A model generated the notes under the pieces. The model saw only the letters and a list, made by a program, of their open reading frames with translations. It was not told the origin of the DNA and did not search any database. This document shows positions 38,001 to 45,798 of a stretch of DNA of 64,000 nt, piece by piece. The translations under genes and the position numbers were made by a program. The first letter of the stretch is position 1. Each line of letters starts with the position of its first letter. Source of the stretch: Pirellulales bacterium. Its GTDB lineage: Bacteria > Planctomycetota > Planctomycetia > Pirellulales > JACPPG01. The stretch spans positions 1 through 64,000 of the forward strand of contig DASYDW010000100.1 of NCBI GenBank assembly GCA_036499395.1, in the 5' to 3' direction.

Positions 38001-38274
38001 TCAGGATCGTGGCCTCGCCGGCACTCGTTCCGGCGGAGACCATATAGCGCATGTTCTGTACGCCATTGATGGACTGCTCCAGGATGACCAGCACCGAGTC
38101 GACCAACACCTGAGCACTGGCGCCGGGATAGGCGAGCGTAACGACGACGCTCGGCGGCGCAACGTTCGGAAACTGCGAAATTGGCAGGGTCGTGATCGAC
38201 AATCCCCCCAAGAACAGGATGATGATCGAGATAACGATCGCCAACGCCGGTCGATGGAGAAATTGTGAAAACAT
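35086..38274 (-). CDS. RND multidrug efflux pump, HAE1 family (AcrB-like)
   Basis: The protein (1062 aa, full length) is an inner-membrane proton-driven pump. The N-terminus MFSQFLHRPALAIVISIII is TM1. The family region LPISQFPNVAPPSVVVTLAYPGAS follows, then two large periplasmic loops and two sets of transmembrane helices. The proton-relay Asp-Asp pair is in GVVVDDAIVVVE (TM4), and Lys/Thr relay residues are expected in TM10. It is preceded by its adaptor gene 52 bp upstream; with the outer-membrane factor it forms a tripartite efflux system. The substrate is unknown. Confidence 0.96.
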   Translation of the reverse strand: MFSQFLHRPALAIVISIIILFLGGLSITTLPISQFPNVAPPSVVVTLAYPGASAQVLVDSVLVILEQSINGVQNMRYMVSAGTSAGEATILIIFEPGSDPNVAVLNVQNRIQTVKQRLPPIVELEGIIVLQSMTSMLMYVNIYSTDPSHNQDFLYNYAFVNIVPEIKRVRGVGSANILGSRALAMRVWLNVDRMRAYNVSSDDVMEAIRKQSMLGSPGRLGQATGRTSQTIEYVLTWVGRYNKPEQYENIVLKANPDGEILRLKDIAEVELGPSYYNIYSNMDGYPSAAIVLKQIPGTNAANVIDEVKEKLAEIKESSFPPGMNFQVSYDVSTFLEASIEQVLHTLLEAFVLVSLVVFLFLGDWRSTLIPTLAVPVSLIGTFFFLQLFGLSINLITLFALVLAIGVVVDDAIVVVEAVHAKMHEKHLSPYRATKEVINEISGAIIAITLVMTAVFVPVTFMTGPVGTFYRQFGITMATSIILSGVVALTLTPVLCAMILKPHTTHKRRTPLAIFLRFFDRGVEKVTTGYAAFLRPIVTRRALTMLVITGFGVGIFLVNTVLPTGFIPLEDQGMIYGILQTPPGSTLEYTNSKSTELQEIAKSIEGVNSVSALAGYEVLTEGRGSNAGTCLINLKSWSERKMTSKQIIEELERACKQMTNVKLEFFEPPAVPGFGAAGGISLRVLDKTNTMNYVRLGEETEKFLTALAKRPEVKSIFTFFASNYPQYELVINNDVAMQKGVSIKDAMDNLSIVVGSTWEQGFIRFNQFYKVFVQALPQFRRYPEDFENLFVKNDKGEMVPYSSFMTLKKQQGLNEINRYNLYPSAPIQLSPAPGFSSGQAIDAIKQVAAETLPRGYGLGWEALAYDEANKGNLAIFIFIIVVVFVYLVLVGQYESFILPLAVIMSLPVGIFGSFLFLQAMGLANDVYCQIGLVMLVGLLGKNAILIVEFAVQRHHEGVSIKDAAIEGGKLRFRPILMTSFAFIAGLIPLVRASGPGAIGNRTIGTTAVGGMLLGTIIGVLVIPGLYYVFAVMSGDRKLLQDETGEPLSEVLEHKLPSDEPEHG

Positions 38275-38326
38275 ATTTCTGAGGGGATCTCGCTAATTTC
38301 CGTACTTCAGGACCGCACCGCGGTGA

Positions 38327-39415
38327 CTATTCCGCGTGGAATTTCAGGTTCTGAGCAACCTGTTCCGAGGCACGATCCTCGTATTCCACTTTGTCGCCGT
38401 CGCGAACCTGCCGGATCCCTTCGAGAACGATCTTGTCCTCGGCGCTGATCCCCTTCTCGATGACGAAGAGGTCTTCCAATTCATTTTGGACGGTGATCTC
38501 GCGCTGATGGGCCACGTTCTCGGCGTCAACGATGTACACGTACCGCTTTTGCAGGACCTCGAAGGTCGCGCGTTGCGGGATGACGATAGAGTCGTTCTGC
38601 ACGCGGCTGAGCAAGATGGTGCCCGTCTGACCATGACGCAGCAGGCGGTCCGGATTGGGGAAGTCGGCGCGGAAGGGGATATTGCCGGTCTGGTTGTTGA
38701 AGTCGGCTTCGATCGCGCCGATCTTGCCCAACTGGTTGAACTTCTCGCCGTTGGCTAGCTGGAGCTCGATTTTCAGATCGTCCTTATGCGGATCCTGCAT
38801 GTATTCGAGGTAGCGAGCCTCGGGGACGTTGAAATAAACCCACATCAGGCTGTTGTCCGACATGGTCGTGAGGACCTCTCCCTCTTGGACCAGGCTCCCC
38901 TGCTGATGGTGCAAGCGGTCGACAATACCGTCGAAGGGGGCCTTGACCGTGGCGAAATCCAGTTCGGCCGCCGCAAGATTCGCCTTGGCCTGAGCCCTCG
39001 ACAACTCGGCTTGACGTAAGAGCACTTCGTTTTCAGAGACCACTTTGTCCTTGGCGAGCTTCTGAGTGTACGTCAACTGCAGACTGGCGAGCTTGGCCTC
39101 GGCATTCTCCGCATCCAGCTTCGACTGGTAGAGAATGGGACGAACAGTGAATAATAAATCATTTTCCTTGACGCGCTGCCCTTCTTTGATTTGGATCGCC
39201 TCGAGGTAACCCATCTCCAACGCTCGCACGTTGATGTGCCGCTGCGAGTGGATCTGGCAGACATACGGTTGCGTCAGGGTGACCGGTTGCAATTGCGGAT
39301 TCGTGGCAGTGATCTTATGGGCTTCGTGGTGCTGCTCTTCCACGTGCCTGTTGCAAGCAGGCAAGGAGAGAGCGGCCAGTGCCAAGACGAGTGCCGGGAG
39401 CGGCGAGACTTTCAT
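38327..39415 (-). CDS. RND efflux membrane-fusion (periplasmic adaptor) lipoprotein
   Basis: The protein (362 aa) is the AcrA/MexA-type adaptor linking the pump to the outer-membrane channel. A lipoprotein signal ends in LSLPAC. The lipoyl and hairpin region contains SQRHINVRALEMGYLEAIQIKEGQRVKEND split by coiled-coil arms, then ATVKAPFDGIVDRLH-type and beta-barrel segments. The ATG at 39415 fits the signal peptide; a GTG at 39460 is possible. It is the first gene of the operon, 52 bp before the pump. Confidence 0.94.
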   Translation of the reverse strand: MKVSPLPALVLALAALSLPACNRHVEEQHHEAHKITATNPQLQPVTLTQPYVCQIHSQRHINVRALEMGYLEAIQIKEGQRVKENDLLFTVRPILYQSKLDAENAEAKLASLQLTYTQKLAKDKVVSENEVLLRQAELSRAQAKANLAAAELDFATVKAPFDGIVDRLHHQQGSLVQEGEVLTTMSDNSLMWVYFNVPEARYLEYMQDPHKDDLKIELQLANGEKFNQLGKIGAIEADFNNQTGNIPFRADFPNPDRLLRHGQTGTILLSRVQNDSIVIPQRATFEVLQKRYVYIVDAENVAHQREITVQNELEDLFVIEKGISAEDKIVLEGIRQVRDGDKVEYEDRASEQVAQNLKFHAE

Positions 39416-40481
39416 GGATTTTCGCTCGTTGATTGCTTCTGAGGTCGCGAACTGAATCACTTAACGGGAATCAAGGAGGGGAAGATGATCAGCACATCTT
39501 CTTTAGCGCTGGCATGCCACCACGAAAGAGAGGACGACCACCAACATTTACGTCGACACCGGCCGCCACATGGTGAATACGATCCATTCCGTCCGTTGGT
39601 TCCCTCCCGACAACCCAGCAGTTGCCAAAACGCAGAGAGAAACAACGTCCGACGAATCGCATCACTTGATCGTATTACGTGAGATCAACGTCGTCAATTT
39701 GTCCTTGCCCAAAACGGCACCCTCTTACGAATTTGTCACGAAGAGCCAGGTGCTCTCCTCTTACGAATTCGTTATGAAACGGCAGCTCCCCGTCTAAAGG
39801 GAGGGGCAAATTGGCCTTGCATGGCGGTACGAAGGGACGAATCGCCATTGCCGGGCCCATCCCTACGACTGCGACTTTCTGTTGCGCGGAGGCAGATTGC
39901 GGTGCATCCTCGACAACAAAAAAAGTGCCACCCGGTGGTCAAATACGGCCGCCGGGACACCGAAGTTGGAGAAGATCCTTTGGATGCGCCTTCAGCGCGG
40001 CTCGTTGTCAGCAATTGCGCAAAATGAATGGGTAGCCACGGCCGAGCGCCGTCGAAATCCGGCGAAGCCGATTTGTGCCGAAGGAGTCATCGGATCGGCG
40101 GCTGCGACAACTCGTGAGAAGGGTTCATCTCGACCGCGCCATACGGGATGTTGGAGCAACAGAGTTCCCAATTTCTCGATCACCCAATCCCTCTGGCCCG
40201 CTATCCGCATGCGGGGTATGGCGAGGCAGTCCGTGCCGTGGAATGTGGCGGGATTCGATTGGGTTGGGCACCTGAAATGACGGTGCGTCGGGTGGAGTCA
40301 TGGCAGCCCAATTTCTCTTCGGGGCTTTGTCAGGCGCTTTGTCTCATGCATCGCCGTTTATTCGTGGACGTGCAGATATGGCGAAAATCTTGATCCGCGC
40401 CGACCGAGGTTTATCATCCCGGCTGAAGGGGTCATGGCGGACACGATTCCATCGCACGCAACTCGTCGGAGGAACCTGTTC
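39416..40481. other. Long intergenic region with a small repeat
   Basis: About 1.07 kb between the efflux operon and the next plus-strand gene. Several frames are open for 60-130 codons but none shows a ribosome site, protein-like codon use or a recognisable domain. A tandem near-repeat at 39721-39778 is the one clear feature. Confidence 0.5.
39721..39778. repeat. Tandem near-repeat containing ACGAATTCGT palindrome
   Basis: Two 22-nt units (39721-39742 and 39757-39778) differ at three positions and are spaced 36 bp apart. The second contains the perfect palindrome ACGAATTCGT (39763-39772). It may be debris of an intergenic repeat or an operator pair. Confidence 0.55.
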
Positions 40482-41000
40482 ATGTTCATTCGAAAGAGAA
40501 ACGGTCTGGTTCCGTTGGTGGCAGTCGCTGTGGTTGTTGGTGGCGGCTTAATTGCTTTCGCACAAATCCGCGATGCCGGCTCGAAAGTTCGAGGAGATGC
40601 CTAGAGCCGCTCGTCGGCGCGGTCAATGCGTCACTCGCGCGACACATCGCGCGATCTGCGCCTGTTTGCGCAACGGTCTCGCCGGACGAATCAACCCGTC
40701 TCGCCCATCGTCGCCCGCTCGCACGTCGAGGAATTGGCGAGCAACGTCAAGCTGACACAGAAGTATCTTGCGGAGGAAAAGAAGGAACTGGCCGGTAATA
40801 AGGCCGCGCTCGATTCCCTGGCCAAGATCGAAAAGCATGTCGACGAGGAAGCCGAGCACGTTTCTACGCTATCGGACCTCGTCAAGGGGGATCAGATCGA
40901 CCCGGAAAAAGCGATTAGATCTTTTGACGATGCGGAAGATCATATCGATAAGGCGCTGCTCGAGCATGACGAGCTTGAATTGCGAGTCGCGTCCGAATGA
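40482..41000 (+). pseudogene. Exported helical protein interrupted by an in-frame stop
   Basis: An ATG at 40482 with GGAGGA about 8 nt upstream opens a frame with a clear signal peptide (RKRNGLVPLVAVAVVVGGG, ending near AFAQ). The frame meets TAG at 40602-40604 after 40 codons. The same frame then continues, giving a charged helical region (VARSHVEELASNVKLTQKYL to the end near 41000) that looks like real coding sequence. The stretch just after the TAG is Arg/Ser-rich and looks non-native, so a compensated frameshift is also possible. Similar small exported helical proteins are common in planctomycetes; the function is unknown. Confidence 0.6.
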
Positions 41001-41334
41001 CGGTCGGGGCTGCTCCCGTAGATTCGTGATCTCTCCTATCCCGAAGGATTTGTCCGGCCGTGGGGCGGTCACCTACGCTCGGCGGCCTCTTTTGTTGCGT
41101 CGTGGCACTTCTGGCGAAGCGCAATTCGACCCGGATGCGGCGCTTCGGCGGAAGCGCTTTCGCGAGTGCGCTTCTCCAGGGTGTTTCCCCCTACTCGTTC
41201 GTCAAGCCGATCAGGGGATGAGATCGCAAGCTGGCATTTACTTTTCTTGATCGCCGGGGCTAGATTAATACCGGATTTCGTGCGGCTCGGGGCTGCAACA
41301 TTTTGGTTTACGCTTCTTTGCTAACGGAGTATTT
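41001..41334. other. Intergenic region, no gene recognised
   Basis: 334 bp between the interrupted gene and the YXWGXW-type gene; nothing recognised. Confidence 0.5.
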
Positions 41335-41904
41335 ATGCGCGTCCTTGTTGCCATCGCCGCCGCCATCGCCATTCAAATGACGGTTCCTAGTGTGACATTT
41401 GCTCAAACGCCCCCCTTGGTGACGTCGCCGGCCATCGTCGAGCCGCCTCCGCCTCAGCAAGAGACGATCACCGTCGCACCGTCGCCGCAGACTGTGTGGG
41501 TGCCGGGCTCGTGGGAACGCACGCCGGATCAGTGGATGTGGGTCGACGGTAAATGGGTCGCACCTCCTTTCCGTCGTGCCTATTGGACCCCCGGTTATTG
41601 GCAGCACGTTGGCGGACAGTATCAATGGTTGCCTGGGCATTGGGCCGCAGGCAGCCAGGGGGCGGTGGTCACACAGAAGATAGCCCCGCCGGCGCCGTTG
41701 CCCGAGACACAGCCGGCGCCTCCGGCGACCGCGAGCAATCTTGCCTGGGCGCCTGGACATTGGGAATGGCGCGGAACGTGGGTTTGGGTGCCAGGCCACT
41801 ATGTCGCGAATAGCAATGCCCAAGCCGTCTGGGTTTCCGGCGAATGGGACGCGGTTGCCGATGGATCGTGGCGGTGGAATCCCGCGCACTGGGCCGTAAG
41901 GTAG
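41335..41904 (+). CDS. Exported YXWGXW-type repeat protein
   Basis: A 189-aa protein with a signal peptide (MRVLVAIAAAIAIQMTVPSVTFA). The mature part contains six or so tryptophan-rich units of the type WVPGxW / W.PGyW / WLPGHW / WAPGHW / WVPGHY, spaced 15-45 residues apart and separated by a Pro-rich linker near residue 120. This matches YXWGXW-repeat envelope proteins of proteobacteria and planctomycetes, whose role is unknown. ACGGAG lies 7 nt before the ATG. Confidence 0.85.
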   Translation: MRVLVAIAAAIAIQMTVPSVTFAQTPPLVTSPAIVEPPPPQQETITVAPSPQTVWVPGSWERTPDQWMWVDGKWVAPPFRRAYWTPGYWQHVGGQYQWLPGHWAAGSQGAVVTQKIAPPAPLPETQPAPPATASNLAWAPGHWEWRGTWVWVPGHYVANSNAQAVWVSGEWDAVADGSWRWNPAHWAVR

Positions 41905-42265
41905 TGCCCGACATCATGCTAGCTCTGCCGCCATCGATTGATGGGGCCAACGCCTGACCAATTGATGCGCTGCTTGATACGTCGAGCGAGGTCTCTGTTG
42001 TAGCAATTCTTCCGCCTCGCTCAGTCGGGACGAATGCGCAGGGCCGTGCGCCAATCTGCTCAGCACGGCTCTCTCGAGTTTTCTCGTGCCACTGCGGCGA
42101 TTGCCTGGGAATCGTCGCGCGGATCGGTCGAGCGACCTAGGATTTGCCAGACGCACGCGCGCCGCGCGACGAGGCTTGCCTCGTTGGACCTGACGAACCA
42201 GGCCGCGGCGCGCCGCGCATCGAATCACAAGCTGGCAAAATCCACGGAAACCGAGAGCACTTCCG
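41905..42265. other. Intergenic region, no gene recognised
   Basis: 361 bp before the FkbM gene. An open minus-strand frame of about 100 codons is Arg-rich with no ribosome site and was not called. Confidence 0.5.
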
Positions 42266-43183
42266 ATGACTCAGATTCTTAGTCGCTTGGCCACCAAGGC
42301 ACGCGCTATCCGTCGCACGCAACGTTATCGACGAATGCTGCTGGACTTGGGAGCCACGTTCACCAGCGATCCGGCCCGCGCCGGCGCCGAACTGGTAACG
42401 ATCGAGGGGCTGAAGTTCTCGATCAAGAGCGAAGAGGACTTGTTCATCCTGACTGAAGTCTTCGATCGGCAATGCTACAACTTTCGCACCTCGGCCGAGA
42501 CGATCGTCATTGACATCGGCATGAATATCGGCATCGCCAGCCTGTCGTTCGCCAAGGATCCGAATGTTCAGCACGTCTACAGCTTCGAGCCGTTTCCCGG
42601 CACCTACGCTCTCGCACGTGCCAACCTGCGGCTTAATTGGCCATGTGAAGAAAAGATAACGGCGCAGAATTTCGGACTATCGGATCGCGATGCCGTCGAA
42701 GAACTTCCCTACATTGAAGAACGCAAGGGGAGCTTGGGTGTCAACGGCATGCCGCGCTCGTTTACTCCTTCGCGGCAAGATCTGAATTTGCAACGCATCG
42801 AGTTGCGCGACGCCGCCATTGTTCTGTTTCCCATTTTGGAAGCTCATCCAGATGCCAATCTCGTCTTGAAGATGGACTGCGAGGGTTCGGAGTATCCGAT
42901 CTTCCGCAGCTTGGATGACGCAGGGTTGCTGGGCCGCTTTCAAGCCATCATGCTCGAATGGCACAAGCAAGGTCCGGAAGAGTTGCTCAGCGCTTTGCAA
43001 AAGTACGGCTACGCCGCGTTCACGTTCAACGATGGGCCACGCGGCGACGGAATGCTGTACGCCGTGAACCCCAAGCCGCCACGCCGATCGGCGGAACGCG
43101 CGGTCCGGGGTCAAACCCAAATTTCCCCGATACCGGATATCATTTCGATGCCACTGGCCGGCGTGCCCGTGCCAACCGCGTAA
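42266..43183 (+). CDS. FkbM family methyltransferase
   Basis: A 305-aa SAM-dependent methyltransferase of the FkbM family, which O-methylates sugars or polyketide-type hydroxyls. SAM-binding motif: ETIVIDIGMNIGIASLSFA (about 77-95), then HVYSFEPFPGTYALARANL. The later KMDCEGSEYPIF segment is the family hallmark. A short, low-complexity C-terminal extension follows residue 270. The substrate is unknown, and the neighbours are unrelated. Confidence 0.9.
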   Translation: MTQILSRLATKARAIRRTQRYRRMLLDLGATFTSDPARAGAELVTIEGLKFSIKSEEDLFILTEVFDRQCYNFRTSAETIVIDIGMNIGIASLSFAKDPNVQHVYSFEPFPGTYALARANLRLNWPCEEKITAQNFGLSDRDAVEELPYIEERKGSLGVNGMPRSFTPSRQDLNLQRIELRDAAIVLFPILEAHPDANLVLKMDCEGSEYPIFRSLDDAGLLGRFQAIMLEWHKQGPEELLSALQKYGYAAFTFNDGPRGDGMLYAVNPKPPRRSAERAVRGQTQISPIPDIISMPLAGVPVPTA

Positions 43184-43312
43184 CGACCTGCTTGCACGTT
43201 GCGATGCTGTCAGGCCCAGATTGATCTGGCGGACCTTTCCGGATAGGTTGACCCCGTTCGCCGGCCTCGCGCCGGCGACGGACGAGTGAATTCGTGAGTT
43301 TGGAGCATCGAC

Positions 43313-44194
43313 ATGGAGGTCCACGATTCACGCGCGGGGAGCGCTGCCAGGCCGTCCGGGTTTACCATCGTTGAATTACTCATCGCTTGCTCTGTGATGA
43401 GCCTGTTGGTCGGGCTGCTGTTGCCGGCGATTAACTCCTCGCGCGAGGCGGCACGGCGTATCGACTGTAGCCATCGCTTGCATCAGATCGGTCTGGCTTT
43501 ACACGCCCATCACGAGGCACGTGGCGCACTGCCGCCCGGTTGGACGCTGGAGCCGACGGGACAGTCCGCCTTTGGTTGGTTCGTTCCTCTGTTGCCTTTT
43601 AGCGAGGCGGGGGCGTTGGCCCATTCGCTCGACATGACCGCGCCGCTGACGTCGAATGTGAATATCACGCCTGGTCGGACAGCGCTATCGCTTTCAATTT
43701 GCCCTTCGGACGTCCATGAGCCGTTGTTTGCGCTCTATAAGGAAGTTGGCACGCACGCCATTTCCGGGCAGCGGTCTGACCAGGTGCTTGTCTGGTTGGC
43801 TTCGGCGAATTTTGTGGCCATGTTTGGCACGCGCGATCCGGATGACGTGGCGGGAACGACGGGAAACGGCGCATTTATCGAGACACGCGCATTCCGATTT
43901 ACCGAGCTCGAGCGCGGATTGAGCGAGACGTTCTTGATCGGCGAGAGAACCGAGGCCCAATGTCCAACGACCTGGGTGGGTTTCGAAGTGGCTGGCGAAG
44001 ACGCAGCATCACGCGTTGCGGGCCTTGCCTGGGATGGCCCCAATCGGGCCGACGCGGACGAGTCGGAATTCTCCAGTCGGCACCCCGGCTGCACAAACTT
44101 CCTGTGGGCCGATGGACACGTGACTCCGATACCCGATGAAATTGATCAAATGACGTATCGCCAGCTGTCAAAGCGTGGGTTTGCAAGGGACTGA
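43313..44194 (+). CDS. DUF1559 protein with type IV pilin-like N-terminus
   Basis: A 293-aa protein of the planctomycete DUF1559 family. A class III leader ends at Gly16, followed by FTIVELLIACSVMSLLVGLLLPAI, with Glu21 at pilin position 5, so a prepilin peptidase should process it. After the helix comes INSSREAARRIDCSHRLHQIGLALHAHHEARGALPPGW. The C-terminal family motif is SRHPGCTNFLWADGHVTPI. A GGAG lies 8 nt before the ATG. It sits 36 bp upstream of the BlaI/M56 pair on the same strand and may be co-transcribed. Confidence 0.94.
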   Translation: MEVHDSRAGSAARPSGFTIVELLIACSVMSLLVGLLLPAINSSREAARRIDCSHRLHQIGLALHAHHEARGALPPGWTLEPTGQSAFGWFVPLLPFSEAGALAHSLDMTAPLTSNVNITPGRTALSLSICPSDVHEPLFALYKEVGTHAISGQRSDQVLVWLASANFVAMFGTRDPDDVAGTTGNGAFIETRAFRFTELERGLSETFLIGERTEAQCPTTWVGFEVAGEDAASRVAGLAWDGPNRADADESEFSSRHPGCTNFLWADGHVTPIPDEIDQMTYRQLSKRGFARD

Positions 44195-44230
44195 CGCAAG
44201 CCAGCATCCGAAGCACGACAGGGGTAAACG

Positions 44231-44605
44231 ATGGCAGGACGACAGCTGACGCGCTATGAATTAGAGATCATGGACGTCGTATGGCGCCTCGGCGAAGTAA
44301 CGGTCCATGACGTCTGCGCTAATTTGTCGCGCCCGCTCGCCTACACGACCGTCATGACCACGTTGGGCGTGTTAGAGCGAAAAAAGAAGGTGTTGGATCG
44401 CACCAAGCGCGGTCGCGCGTACGTCTACAAACCGCTCGTGTCGCGCGATGAGGTCTCGCGCGACCTGCTCAAGGATTTGCGGGACGTAATATTCGGCGGC
44501 TCGATGCCTTCGTTGGTTTTGAATCTCGTCAACGACGACTCGGTTTCGAAAGCGGACATTCAGGCGCTCAAAGAAGCGCTGCGCCGCGTGGAGCAGAAGA
44601 AATGA
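44231..44605 (+). CDS. BlaI/MecI/CopY family transcriptional repressor
   Basis: A 124-aa winged-helix repressor. It starts LTRYELEIMDVVWRLGEVTVHDVC and has the recognition-helix region RPLAYTTVMTTLGVLERKKKVLDRTKRGRAYVYKPLVSR broken here for length, typical of BlaI. The C-terminal dimerisation helices follow. In known pairs an M56 sensor protease triggers cleavage of the repressor. The partner gene overlaps its stop (ATGA at 44602-44605). AGGGG lies 7 nt before the ATG. Confidence 0.94.
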   Translation: MAGRQLTRYELEIMDVVWRLGEVTVHDVCANLSRPLAYTTVMTTLGVLERKKKVLDRTKRGRAYVYKPLVSRDEVSRDLLKDLRDVIFGGSMPSLVLNLVNDDSVSKADIQALKEALRRVEQKK

Positions 44606-45735
44606 ACGCGTCGCGTCTACTCGAGATTCTTTGCTCGTTGACGATGCAAGTGGCGGTTGTCGTCGGAGTGACCCAATTCCTGGGACAACGGTATTTCCGG
44701 GACGATCGCGACCGCGACCGATTATGGAGCGGTTGCTTGCTGGCCTTGCTGCTGGTGCCGATTTGCGATTTTTGTCTGCCGCACTTGCGTATGCTGCCTG
44801 TGCCAGCCGTGCTGGTTGATCCCGACGTCGGCCTGCGGCTGGAAGCACACGCCGGTGCGATCATGTGGATCGTGAGGCTTTGGATGGCCGGCGCGCTGCT
44901 GATGCTGGGCCGGATCGTCGTCGGCTCTTTGCGCGCCGCCTGGCTCTTGGGCCGCTCGGCACCGATCGACGCCGCGCGATTGCCGGTTCCGTGGGGAACG
45001 CTGGCCGTGAGCTGTGATAGGGTTGCGTTCGAACGATCGAAAGCAATGCAGGGCCGTGCGGGTCGCGACGCGCGACCAATTCGCTTTCGCGCTACTACCG
45101 AGACGCTTAGTCCCTTTTGTTGGCAACTTCACCGGCCGACGATCGTGTTGCCAGAAACCGTGCTGTCGTTTCCGCCGGACGAAATTGCGGCGGTGATCCG
45201 GCACGAAGCGGCACACCTGTCCTTCGCCCATCCGCTGCGGCTGTTTGTGCAGCGCGTGGCCGAAGCATCGCTATGGTTTCATCCGGCGGTGTGGTGGGCG
45301 GGGAAGAAATCTAACGCGGCGCGAGAATTCGCCTGCGACCAGTTGGCGGCGCCGACGGCGGAGACCGCGGCGGCTCTGCTGCGTAGCATGCTGCGTCTGG
45401 CGGAACTCGGTTGTGGTCCTGCGCGATCCAGCCTGGCCAACGCGGCCACCGGAACTTCGGCCAGCCTGTTAGCCGAGCGAGCACGCAAGCTATCGCAGTC
45501 CGTCGTAGCGCCTGTCGATTCAGCACGGCGGACCGGGTTTCCTCTGGCGCCAGCGATCGTGGCTGTCGCGGCCGTGTTGTTGCTCTGGATTCCCATGGAC
45601 GTGTGCGCTTCGAGCCGCTCGCTTTGGTCCCCGTGGCCGGTCTGGAGCGCACGAGCGCTGCAATCACTCGGCATCTCGGCCCGCGATTACGAGATCGACG
45701 GCCATCGCCTGCGAACCGACGGTCGCGCGATGTAG
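44602..45735 (+). CDS. M56 family membrane metallopeptidase (BlaR1/MecR1-like)
   Basis: A 377-aa membrane protease with N-terminal transmembrane helices (about 13-30, 43-60 and 86-110). The zinc motif HEAAH is at 201-205, with CDQLAA supplying the probable third-ligand region. One more helix lies near residue 310 (LAPAIVAVAAVLLLW). The extracellular penicillin-binding sensor domain of BlaR1 is absent; only about 45 residues follow the last helix. So it may sense a different signal. It is translationally coupled to the BlaI gene. No beta-lactamase is nearby. Confidence 0.9.
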   Translation: MNASRLLEILCSLTMQVAVVVGVTQFLGQRYFRDDRDRDRLWSGCLLALLLVPICDFCLPHLRMLPVPAVLVDPDVGLRLEAHAGAIMWIVRLWMAGALLMLGRIVVGSLRAAWLLGRSAPIDAARLPVPWGTLAVSCDRVAFERSKAMQGRAGRDARPIRFRATTETLSPFCWQLHRPTIVLPETVLSFPPDEIAAVIRHEAAHLSFAHPLRLFVQRVAEASLWFHPAVWWAGKKSNAAREFACDQLAAPTAETAAALLRSMLRLAELGCGPARSSLANAATGTSASLLAERARKLSQSVVAPVDSARRTGFPLAPAIVAVAAVLLLWIPMDVCASSRSLWSPWPVWSARALQSLGISARDYEIDGHRLRTDGRAM

Positions 45736-45798
45736 ATATGCCCGCTGTTGGCTTGCGCGGGATATGATTTGCACGAGCCGACCCGATGTCGACCGTCT

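Noticed and set aside
39882..40280. Open frame of 132 codons on the plus strand
   Set aside because: No ribosome site, unnatural composition and overlapping open frames in other phases; no domain recognised.
41914..42228. 104-codon minus-strand frame before the FkbM gene
   Set aside because: Arg-rich, GTG start without ribosome site, no recognisable fold.
44231..44605. Assignment of the BlaI/M56 pair as beta-lactam resistance
   Set aside because: No beta-lactamase or penicillin-binding sensor domain is present, so the inducing signal should not be assumed.
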